Made by a program: the position numbers and the translations under genes. The notes under the pieces are model-generated. The model made no database searches. It saw only the letters and a program-made list of their open reading frames with translations, and was not told where the DNA came from. Below, one piece after another: positions 1 to 5,461 of a stretch of DNA of 7,400 nucleotides (positions are counted from its first letter, which is position 1; every line of letters begins with the position of its first letter). Source of the stretch: Pseudomonadota bacterium (lineage in GTDB: Bacteria; Pseudomonadota; Alphaproteobacteria; Rhizobiales; Aestuariivirgaceae); the NCBI GenBank assembly GCA_016522385.1, contig JAEKFU010000282.1:1-7400 (forward strand), written 5' to 3'.

Positions 1-854
1 ATATGCTCCGGCGTCGACAGTGGGTTAGCCTCGACATAATTGATCGGATGACCGAGATAATCCGGCGAATAGAACGTAAACCCGCAAAAGACGATGAAGA
101 ACACCAGGATCGCGAACAGATCCTTCATTGTGTAATAGGGGTGGAACGGCACCGTGTCCTGCCCCGATTTCACCTCGACACCGGTCGGATTGCCGTTGCC
201 GGGAACATGCAGGGCCCAGATATGCAGAAACACCAGGCCGGCCAGTACGAACGGCAACAGATAGTGCAGCGAGAAGAAGCGCTGGAGCGTCGCATTGTCG
301 ACTGAGAAACCACCCCATAGCCAGGTGACGATCGCCTCACCGAAGAATGGAACTGCCGAGAACAGGTTGGTAATCACCTTAGCGCCCCAGAAGCTCATCT
401 GGCCCCACGGTAGCACGTACCCCATGAAACCGGTCGCCATCATGACCAGATAAATGGCGACCCCGATCATCCATAAGACTTCACGCGGCGCCTTGTAGGA
501 ACCGAAATACAGGCCGCGGAACATGTGGATATAGACGGCAATGAAGAAGAAAGACGCTCCGTTGGCGTGCAACTTCTGGATGATGTTGCCGTAATTGACG
601 TCTCGGCGGATATGCTCGACGGCATCGAAAGCCATATCGACATGCGGCGTGTAGTGCATCACCAGCACGATGCCGGTGATCAACTGCACCACCAGCAGAG
701 TCGCCAGGATGCCGCCGAAGGTCCACCAGTAGTTGAGGTTCTTCGGAGTGGGGAAATCCATTGCCTGCGCCTTCACCAGGGTGATGATCGGCAGGCGCGA
801 ATCCAGCCATTTCACGACCGGATTGGAAAATTCGTATGAAGAGTGTCCGCTCAT
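1..854 (-). CDS. petB: Cytochrome b of the cytochrome bc1 complex, partial (C-terminus beyond the left edge)
   Basis: This is the membrane core of respiratory complex III. It oxidises ubiquinol at the Qo site, reduces quinone at the Qi site and holds the low- and high-potential b hemes. The 284 visible residues run from ATG at 854 to the window edge with no stop. The four heme ligands are present with canonical spacing: H96/H110 in helix B and H197/H211 in helix D, each pair 14 apart. The family stretch GYVLPWGQMSFWGA lies at 145-158 (Qo side) and HVPGNGNPTGVE at 216-227. Membrane helices fall at about 46-67, 89-119, 124-146, 187-217 and 245-262. The sequence stops just before the expected PEWY motif, so roughly the last third is missing. 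A GGGAGG Shine-Dalgarno lies on the minus strand just upstream (865-870). The start is 16 bp after the Rieske stop, as in a petABC operon; cytochrome c1 would be expected further left, outside the window. Confidence 0.97.
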   Translation of the reverse strand, partial: MSGHSSYEFSNPVVKWLDSRLPIITLVKAQAMDFPTPKNLNYWWTFGGILATLLVVQLITGIVLVMHYTPHVDMAFDAVEHIRRDVNYGNIIQKLHANGASFFFIAVYIHMFRGLYFGSYKAPREVLWMIGVAIYLVMMATGFMGYVLPWGQMSFWGAKVITNLFSAVPFFGEAIVTWLWGGFSVDNATLQRFFSLHYLLPFVLAGLVFLHIWALHVPGNGNPTGVEVKSGQDTVPFHPYYTMKDLFAILVFFIVFCGFTFYSPDYLGHPINYVEANPLSTPEH

Positions 855-870
855 GGGCCCTGTGCCTCCC

Positions 871-1431
871 TCAACCGATACGGATTTTCGTATCGGACAG
901 ATACTTGTACGGTGGCACCGGCAGGTTTTCCGGCGCAGGCCCCAAGCGAATGCGCCCGGCTGTATCGTAGTGCGAGCCGTGGCACGGGCAGAACCAGCCA
1001 TTGTAATCGCCGGCGTCACCGATCGGCACACAGCCCAGATGGGTGCAAACGCCTAGCATTACCAGAAACTGTTCCTTGCCACCGACGACGCGATTGGCAT
1101 CGGTGGCCTGCTCGCCATCCTTGACATTGGCGTTGCGTGCATCCGGATCTTTCAGATCGTCGATCGGTACCGCCTTGGCTTCTTCGATTTCCCTTGCCGT
1201 GCGGTGGCGGATGATTACCGGATTGCCGCGCCAATTGATCACAATGCTTTGGCCTTCCGCGACCGGCGACAGATCGACCTCGACAGCAGACAGTGCCAAC
1301 ACCGAGGCATCGGGATTCATTTGGTCGACAAACGGCCATAAGCTGAACACTGTTCCGACCCCGCCGACAGCCGCGGTTCCGATATACAGGAAGTCGCGCC
1401 GTCCCGTTTCAGTGGTATCAATGGTGGACAC
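871..1431 (-). CDS. petA: Ubiquinol-cytochrome c reductase iron-sulfur (Rieske) subunit
   Basis: This is the [2Fe-2S] subunit of complex III, which takes one electron from quinol at the Qo site and passes it to cytochrome c1. The 186 residues are a normal length for the bacterial family. Residues 10-16 (GRRDFLY) form a twin-arginine-type signal followed by a hydrophobic segment at about 17-35, which normally stays as the membrane anchor. The cluster-binding head has CTHLGC at 129-134 and CPCHGS at 148-153. Cluster ligands are therefore C129, H131, C148 and H151, with C134/C150 as the stabilising disulfide. GPAPENLPVPPY near the C-terminus is the usual proline loop region. The start is GTG at 1431-1429, supported by AGGGGT on the minus strand (1441-1446) about ten bases upstream; the next in-frame ATG (codon 38) would delete the signal. 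It is the first gene of the petAB unit and diverges from trmL. Confidence 0.97.
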   Translation of the reverse strand: MSTIDTTETGRRDFLYIGTAAVGGVGTVFSLWPFVDQMNPDASVLALSAVEVDLSPVAEGQSIVINWRGNPVIIRHRTAREIEEAKAVPIDDLKDPDARNANVKDGEQATDANRVVGGKEQFLVMLGVCTHLGCVPIGDAGDYNGWFCPCHGSHYDTAGRIRLGPAPENLPVPPYKYLSDTKIRIG

Positions 1432-1643
1432 GATTTACGAACCCCTATGCTGTTATTTCTCCGCATTCCCCAAATGCAGAAACGTCGCACGCAGCGGTGC
1501 GAGTTCAGCGCATTCTGCTGGCGTTTTTGGCACTGCACGCATAGAAAGTCCAGCCATCAAGTGTCGCAGTTCCACCGCTTGTTCAACGACTTTGCCGCAA
1601 ACAGCACAGGACCGCAAAGCTGTTTATGATCCATTGAATCCAA
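1432..1643. promoter_or_regulatory. Divergent intergenic region between petA and trmL
   Basis: These 212 bp separate the leftward petA operon from the rightward trmL gene and must carry both promoters unless trmL is read from elsewhere. I could not pick convincing -35/-10 pairs on either strand. The visible structure is a perfect 6-bp inverted repeat, TCGCAC-N6-GTGCGA, at 1485-1502, about 55-70 bp upstream of the petA start, where an operator could sit. Open frames across the region continue from antisense frames of petA or are short and lack family resemblance, so I call no gene here. The regulatory role is inferred from position. Confidence 0.5.
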
Positions 1644-2087
1644 ATGATCGAAATCGCCCTCTATCAACCGGATATTCCGCAGAATACGGCAACCATCCTC
1701 AGGCTGGCCGCCTGCCTCGGTCTAACCGTGAACATCATTGAACCGGCTGGATTTCAATGGTCCGCAAAGTCGTTCCGCCGTGCCGGCATGGATTATATCG
1801 ATCAGACTCGTATCATTCGCCATGACGCCTGGCCGACCTTTCGCCGCGCCTCGATCAACCGCCGAATCGTACTGGCAACGACTCAGGCCGAGACCGCATA
1901 TACCCGTTTTATCTTTGCAACCGGCGACATCCTGATGTTCGGTCGAGAAAGCGCCGGCGTGCCGGTCCACGTACACGAATGTATTGATGAGCGGATCACC
2001 ATTCCGATGAAAGCCGGCTGCCGTTCGCTGAACGTCGCCATGGCCTGCGCCATGATTACAGGCGAGGCGCTGCGGCAACTCGAGTGA
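1644..2087 (+). CDS. trmL: tRNA (cytidine/uridine-34-2'-O)-methyltransferase, SPOUT family
   Basis: TrmL uses S-adenosylmethionine to methylate the 2'-OH of the wobble nucleotide in certain tRNA-Leu isoacceptors in the cytoplasm. The 147 residues cover the whole short SPOUT fold with no RNA-binding extension. The N-terminus (IALYQPDIPQN, 4-14) is typical. FRRAGMDY (about residues 45-52) matches the family block. GRESAGVP at 100-107 and IPMKAGCRSLNVAMA at 120-134 are the SAM-binding trefoil-knot motifs, with R127, S128, L129 and N130 as the core. One oddity is N14-T15-A16, where most TrmL proteins I know have N-T-G; other SpoU branches have small residues there, so it is probably active. ATG at 1644 is chosen because family similarity begins at residue 2; no strong Shine-Dalgarno precedes it. 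The stop overlaps the start of the following sulfotransferase gene (GTGA). Confidence 0.95.
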   Translation: MIEIALYQPDIPQNTATILRLAACLGLTVNIIEPAGFQWSAKSFRRAGMDYIDQTRIIRHDAWPTFRRASINRRIVLATTQAETAYTRFIFATGDILMFGRESAGVPVHVHECIDERITIPMKAGCRSLNVAMACAMITGEALRQLE

Positions 2088-3517
2088 ACATCATCTTGCA
2101 CGAATCTGCCCGTTGGTGCAGCAATGCGCCCATGGCAGGCGATCTGCAGACGGCAACGGCATACCTCAAGGCATCAAGGTTTCTTGAGGCGGCAAAGGAA
2201 TGCAGGGCCATTCTCGCCAAGACACCGGATCAGCCTGACGCCTTGCATTTTCTCGGGCTGGCGCAATGGCAGATTGGTGGCGACGCTGCAGAGTGTGCTG
2301 CCCTGATTAAGCGCGCCATGCGCCTGGTTCCTGAGCAAAGCCACATGCATCACAATCTGGCGGCGATTTTGGCCAGCTCCGGCGATCTCGAGGAAGCCGA
2401 AAAACAGTACCGCCACGCCATCACGCTCAATCCCAAATACGCCGAGGCCTATTTCAATCTGTCCGGTGCGGTCCGCTTTTCTGCAGACGATCCGTCGATC
2501 CCCGGCATGAAGTCGCTTTATGCCGACACCACCCTGACGCCCATGGACCGCGAGTTTATTTGCTACGCCTTGTCCAAGGCACATGACGACACGGGCAAAT
2601 ATGAAGAGGCCTTCCATTTCGCGTTGGAGGGTAGCCGCTTCAAGTCCCTTTCATTCAATATTGAAGCGTTCGAGCGGGCGATTGGTGAATTGCGAAATAC
2701 AGCAACGCGCCGCTTGTTGAAGGCTGTCGCCGGTCGCGGCCATACCTCAAACGCACCTGTTTTCATCGTCGGCATGCCCCGCTCAGGCACAACTCTTGTC
2801 GAGCAGATCCTGTCGCGCCACAGCGACGTCTATGCCGGCGGCGAACTGCAATCGATCGGATCTTTTCACCGTTCCATGCAGGCCATGGCCATCAAACAGC
2901 TCGGCTACAAGGGTATGGACTTTGGATTCTGGCCGCTGATCCCGCACGAATTGATCAATTCGGCGGCAGGCGGCTTTCTGCAATTCATTGAAAACCGTGC
3001 CGGCACGGCCCCCATCCGGTTCACCGACAAGATGCCTAGCAACACGCTCTATCTCGGGCTGATCGCCATGATGTTTCCGAACGCTCGGATCATTCATGTC
3101 CGCCGGCATCCCCTTGACACCTGTGTTTCCTGCTTCATGCAGCGGTTCCGAGACGGCCAGGAGTTCAGCTACCGGCTTGATTGGCTCGGCCGGTATTACC
3201 GCGCCTATGTGTCGGTGATGGAACACTGGCGTAACGTTTTGCCGCTCGATATTCTCGAGATCCGATACGAGGATATCGTGGCTGATCCCGAGCAAGGCGC
3301 CCGCAAGCTGATCTCCTTCGTTGATCTTGCCTGGCAGCCAGCCTGCGCCGACCCGTCGGCGGGAACCCGCGATGTCAGAACGGCCAGCCGGTGGCAGGTA
3401 CGACAGCCGGTTTACAAATCCTCCGTGGCGCGCTGGAGGCACTATCAAAGCTATCTTTCTCCGCTCATTGAGGCCCTCGGCGGCATGGAGTGGATCGACG
3501 CCCAGCATTCTCCTTAA
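2084..3517 (+). CDS. TPR-repeat sulfotransferase, PAPS-dependent, substrate unknown
   Basis: The protein probably transfers sulfate from PAPS to an acceptor hydroxyl; the acceptor cannot be read from sequence. The N-terminal part (about 19-125) has three tetratricopeptide repeats near 19-50, 53-84 and 87-118, with the third ending in the classic AxxLNPxxAEAYFNLS pattern. The C-terminal sulfotransferase domain (about 224-470) has the 5'-phosphosulfate loop PVFIVGMPRSGTTLVEQIL, with GMPRSGTT at 230-237, and the 3'-phosphate-binding segment RRHPLDTCVS at 340-349. E254 in AGGEL sits where tyrosylprotein sulfotransferases place their catalytic glutamate. No signal peptide or membrane anchor is seen, so it is likely cytoplasmic. 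GTG at 2084 overlaps the trmL stop by four bases, which suggests translational coupling. However, residues 1-16 do not look like TPR, so ATG at 2132 (codon 17) is a serious alternative; neither start has a clear Shine-Dalgarno. Family assignment is firm; function and start are inference. Confidence 0.9.
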   Translation: MNIILHESARWCSNAPMAGDLQTATAYLKASRFLEAAKECRAILAKTPDQPDALHFLGLAQWQIGGDAAECAALIKRAMRLVPEQSHMHHNLAAILASSGDLEEAEKQYRHAITLNPKYAEAYFNLSGAVRFSADDPSIPGMKSLYADTTLTPMDREFICYALSKAHDDTGKYEEAFHFALEGSRFKSLSFNIEAFERAIGELRNTATRRLLKAVAGRGHTSNAPVFIVGMPRSGTTLVEQILSRHSDVYAGGELQSIGSFHRSMQAMAIKQLGYKGMDFGFWPLIPHELINSAAGGFLQFIENRAGTAPIRFTDKMPSNTLYLGLIAMMFPNARIIHVRRHPLDTCVSCFMQRFRDGQEFSYRLDWLGRYYRAYVSVMEHWRNVLPLDILEIRYEDIVADPEQGARKLISFVDLAWQPACADPSAGTRDVRTASRWQVRQPVYKSSVARWRHYQSYLSPLIEALGGMEWIDAQHSP

Positions 3518-3802
3518 GTAGCGGTCTGAGCCAGTTGATTTCGCTTGCCCATAGGTGAATTTCGGATCATAACATTTGCCATGCCGGTGTGTTCCATGGT
3601 GGAACACGCTTCGAACTTGGCGCAAAGACGACAGCTCCTGGCGTATCGACGGGACGTATCATTTAAAAATGACCCCCTTGAATTCCACTAACTTATTGAA
3701 CTGGAGCGCAGAATGCCTTTTCCCACTTTCGAGCTACCGGGGTGATCGCGTGCCCCAACTGACTGGCTTTTAGACACGCGGAAAGACGGGAAAGGACCTC
3801 CC
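3518..3802 (+). promoter_or_regulatory. Intergenic region and probable leader of the cold-shock gene
   Basis: These 285 bp between the sulfotransferase stop and the cold-shock start hold no gene I accept. The left third contains a perfect inverted repeat at 3589-3607. An AT-richer stretch at about 3657-3700 (TATCATTTAAAAATG, then TTGAATTCC and TTATTGAAC) is the most plausible promoter zone, but no -35/-10 pair with proper spacing stands out. A transcript starting there would have a 5' leader of roughly 100-140 bases, in line with the long structured leaders of cspA-type genes. The leader ends in AAAGGA at 3791-3796, six bases before the ATG, a good Shine-Dalgarno. Confidence 0.5.
3589..3607. 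repeat. Perfect inverted repeat, 8-bp arms with 3-bp spacer (operator-like)
   Basis: The sequence reads GTGTTCCA-TGG-TGGAACAC; the two arms are exact reverse complements. It lies about 200 bp upstream of the cold-shock start and about 70 bp after the sulfotransferase stop. A 19-bp dyad with a 3-bp centre has the geometry of a binding site for a dimeric helix-turn-helix regulator. No regulator gene is in the window and there is no U-tract to suggest a terminator. The role is inference; the symmetry is seen directly. Confidence 0.6.
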
Positions 3803-4015
3803 ATGCGCCAAACAGGCACCGTGAAATTCTTCAATCAAACCAGAGGTTTCGGCTTCATTGCGCCGGAAGAAGGTGGCAAGGACGTTTTCGTTCACGTAAC
3901 GGCCGTGGAACGCTCTGGAATTCCACCGCTTGAAGAAGGTCAGAAGATTTCGTTTGAGACCGAAGAAGACCGCCGCGGTCGTGGTGTTCAGGCCGTGAAC
4001 CTGGAAGTTGCTTGA
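3803..4015 (+). CDS. Cold-shock domain protein, CspA family
   Basis: This small single-stranded RNA/DNA-binding protein is probably an RNA chaperone that melts mRNA structure, in cold or in stationary phase. The 70 residues form a single OB-fold cold-shock domain, the usual length. Residues 5-11 (GTVKFFN) are the first strand. RGFGFIAP at 14-21 is RNP1 and VFVHV at 28-32 is RNP2, with F16, F18, F29 and H31 as the base-stacking residues. F9-F10 replaces the more common Trp-Phe pair, a conservative change. The C-terminal strand ends in VQAVNLEVA as expected. The start has a clear AAAGGA Shine-Dalgarno six bases upstream. The gene stands alone, with 285 bp before it and a hairpin terminator shortly after, so it is probably monocistronic. 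Which csp paralogue it is, and whether it is cold-induced, cannot be told here. Confidence 0.96.
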   Translation: MRQTGTVKFFNQTRGFGFIAPEEGGKDVFVHVTAVERSGIPPLEEGQKISFETEEDRRGRGVQAVNLEVA

Positions 4016-4055
4016 ATTAATCTCCAGACATTTGTCGCTTGACTATTGAATCAGT

Positions 4056-4088
4056 TACCGCCGGCACAGACCGGCGGTACATATTTCT
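4056..4088 (+). terminator. Probable intrinsic terminator after the cold-shock gene
   Basis: A perfect 9-bp GC-rich stem, TACCGCCGG-CACAGA-CCGGCGGTA (4056-4079), has a 6-base loop and is followed by CATATTTCTT. The T-run is broken, so termination may be partial or factor-aided. It lies 40 bp past the cold-shock stop, the expected place for ending a monocistronic csp transcript. Confidence 0.75.
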
Positions 4089-4278
4089 TGAAGCTGATGT
4101 TGTTTGATACACCGCGCACCCGGCGCGTCATGAGCCACTGCCACTACAAAGATAGCGACGATCACATAAACAGGCTGAATTTAAGGCGCGCCAAGCTTCA
4201 CGCACTCGTGCACATGTGCCCAGTAGCGCCCGGTGCAGATGAAGCCTAAGATCAAACTTCCAATAGTGGAGGAGAGCG
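4089..4278 (+). promoter_or_regulatory. Intergenic region upstream of the exported-protein gene
   Basis: These 190 bp should carry the promoter of the following two-gene unit. No convincing -35/-10 pair was identified. A perfect 10-bp palindrome, GCACATGTGC, occurs at 4210-4219 and is immediately preceded by the overlapping interrupted dyad GCAC-TC-GTGC at 4202-4211, about 60-75 bp before the start codon. The region ends in a strong Shine-Dalgarno, GGAGG at 4268-4272, six bases before ATG at 4279. Confidence 0.4.
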
Positions 4279-4890
4279 ATGATGTCGGCGGTGCGAACGA
4301 TGTTCACCATATTTGCTGCGGGCGCGCTGTTGCTCAACAACGCACCGGCTCTGACCCAGCAGGCCACGCCGATAACCGGTCCGGGCCAGCCTGAAGCGGC
4401 AGAGCCTGATGACAAGTCGCCAGGCTTTGAAGGCACCATGACGCTGGAGAAAATGGGCCAGATAATCTCGCGCCTCGACAAGGACGCCAAGCAGGCACGT
4501 GAGGGCTATTGGAAACTCACAATCGAAGAGACCCCCGTCGTCATTGTTACCGACAAGAAGGCCGGCCGCATGCGCATCATGGTACCGGTCGCCCGGACAT
4601 CCGATCTCACCAGCAATGATCTGTTGCGCATCGCCCAGGCCAATTTCGACAGTGCCCTCGACAGCCGCTATGCCATCGCCCAGAAGATTTTGTGGTCGGT
4701 GTTCATTCACCCCCTGCACGAATTGCACGACCGTCAGTTCATCTCAGCAATTGGTCAGACGGTCAATCTGGCCCTTACCTACGGCACCACATACACCTCC
4801 GGCGCACTGACGTTTGGCGGCGGTGACTCCCGGGACATATTGCGCCGCCAACTGATCGACGATCTGCTGAAAAAGGGCCAGGAAATCTAG
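4279..4890 (+). CDS. Exported protein of unknown function, possible YbjN-like domain
   Basis: I do not recognise a named gene. The 203-residue product starts with a signal peptide: R6, a hydrophobic core at about 8-19, then NNAPALTQQ, with cleavage likely near residues 24-27. A Pro/Glu/Asp-rich linker follows (about 29-53). The region from about 55 to 170 resembles YbjN or CesT-chaperone-like alpha/beta folds: an amphipathic helix (MTLEKMGQIISRL), short beta strands (YWKLTIEE, PVVIVTDKKAGRMRIMVPV), then a helix with ANFDSALDSRYAIAQKILWS leading to FIHPLHEL. The 178-203 tail is GGGD followed by a charged helix. There is no enzyme motif or cysteine pair, and no second membrane segment, so a soluble periplasmic protein is likely. 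ATG at 4279 is supported by GGAGG six bases upstream; an in-frame ATG follows directly at 4282. The next gene begins five bases after the stop, so the two are probably co-transcribed. The coding call is firm; the YbjN likeness is a tentative impression. Confidence 0.85.
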   Translation: MMSAVRTMFTIFAAGALLLNNAPALTQQATPITGPGQPEAAEPDDKSPGFEGTMTLEKMGQIISRLDKDAKQAREGYWKLTIEETPVVIVTDKKAGRMRIMVPVARTSDLTSNDLLRIAQANFDSALDSRYAIAQKILWSVFIHPLHELHDRQFISAIGQTVNLALTYGTTYTSGALTFGGGDSRDILRRQLIDDLLKKGQEI

Positions 4891-4895
4891 GGCCT

Positions 4896-5297
4896 GTGGA
4901 CTCACAATTGTTGCTGGCGAAGCTGTTCAAATTTGCAGGAAAAACATGCCTCACCCTGCTCGTTCTGTGCATCCTGTTCCAGGCGATTTTCGTGGCCATG
5001 GCCTATGCCGCATCACGCATGACCGAGCCCCCCGCCTGTCAGGTCGGGTTTTCCTTTCCGTTGCCATTTGCCACCTGCCCCGGCTTCGGTTTTGACCCAT
5101 CTCTTGACTACGCACTGGCCCTTCCCGGCGCGGTTCTCGCCCTTCCGCTGATCTTGCCGGGCCTGATCACCGACCAATCCTCACCAATACAGCCATTCGT
5201 CTGGATTCCTCTGATAATTCATATATTTGCCTGGGCATATCTGATTCATCTCTTCATCCGCAAATATCGGGCGCGGACCAACGACCAGGTTTCATAA
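4896..5297 (+). CDS. Small membrane protein of unknown function
   Basis: The 133-residue product is not recognised. It has three hydrophobic segments, at about 17-39, 73-91 and 101-121. Between the first two lies a loop with two cysteines (C48, C61) and many Pro/Phe residues (PPACQVGFSFPLPF and CPGFGFDP). If the Lys-rich N-terminus (K9, K12, K16) is inside, that loop is periplasmic and the cysteines could form a disulfide. The C-terminus is also basic (RKYRAR), which conflicts with three full spans under the positive-inside rule, so one segment may be only partly inserted. The start is GTG at 4896, five bases after the upstream stop, with AGGG at 4889-4892 too close to be a good Shine-Dalgarno; coupling to the upstream gene is likely. 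It probably acts in the inner membrane together with the exported upstream protein, an inference from spacing only. Confidence 0.75.
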   Translation: MDSQLLLAKLFKFAGKTCLTLLVLCILFQAIFVAMAYAASRMTEPPACQVGFSFPLPFATCPGFGFDPSLDYALALPGAVLALPLILPGLITDQSSPIQPFVWIPLIIHIFAWAYLIHLFIRKYRARTNDQVS

Positions 5298-5307
5298 GGT
5301 TAACCGA

Positions 5308-5384
5308 CAGCGGCCTGCGTCCCTTGCCCAATCGCTCGCTGACGATACACTTGGCGGCGGTTCGGCAAGGGACACGGGCCGCTG
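5308..5384 (+). repeat. Long imperfect hairpin (about 29-bp stem) between the envelope pair and hemF
   Basis: The outer arms 5308-5328 and 5364-5384 pair over 21 positions with one G-U and one C-A mismatch (CAGCGGCCTGCG... against ...GGGCCGCTG). After one C-C mismatch the stem continues with 5330-5336 (AATCGCT) against 5356-5362 (GGCGGTT), with two G-U pairs. That leaves a loop of about 19 bases at 5337-5355. There is no T-run on either side, so it is not a standard intrinsic terminator. It could be a factor-dependent terminator, an mRNA-stabilising hairpin, a dispersed palindromic element, or part of a hemF leader or small RNA. The structure is seen directly; its role is unknown. Confidence 0.8.
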
Positions 5385-5461
5385 CAGACTTCGCTACGAG
5401 TCATCGGCCTGTGGCATCAATTCCTCTATGCTAGACTCGTTCGATACGCCACAGTGAGCGC
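5385..5461 (+). promoter_or_regulatory. Immediate upstream region of hemF
   Basis: These 77 bp lie between the long hairpin and the hemF start. TATGCT at 5427-5432 resembles a -10 box, about 30 bp before the ATG, but the matching -35 position (about 5404-5409, TCGGCC) is poor, so a promoter here is only a suggestion. No clear FNR-type or other dyad was found. The only Shine-Dalgarno-like bases before the ATG are GTGAG at 5454-5458. Confidence 0.3.

Noticed and set aside
1043..1741. 232-codon open frame on the plus strand
   Set aside because: It runs antisense to the Rieske gene, then through the spacer into trmL out of frame; the Rieske cluster motifs and TrmL motifs fix the real genes.
2783..3625. 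280-codon open frame on the minus strand
   Set aside because: It lies opposite the sulfotransferase, whose PAPS motifs prove the plus-strand frame. The antisense product has no recognisable family or coherent hydrophobic pattern.
3576..3773. 65-codon TTG-started open frame in the csp upstream region
   Set aside because: It has a rare start and no Shine-Dalgarno, it spans the inverted repeat and the probable promoter zone, and its composition is unlike the neighbouring proteins.
3905..3926. GTGGAA...TTCCAC inverted repeat with a TGGAATTCCA core
   Set aside because: It is inside the cold-shock coding sequence and is explained by the conserved protein sequence there; no independent support for a site.
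4046..4249. 67-codon open frame after the cold-shock gene
   Set aside because: Its first codons cover the terminator hairpin, it lacks a Shine-Dalgarno, and the product has no domain-like pattern.
4252..4728. 158-codon open frame antisense to the exported-protein gene
   Set aside because: The plus-strand gene has a strong Shine-Dalgarno, a signal peptide and a close operon partner; the antisense frame has none of these.
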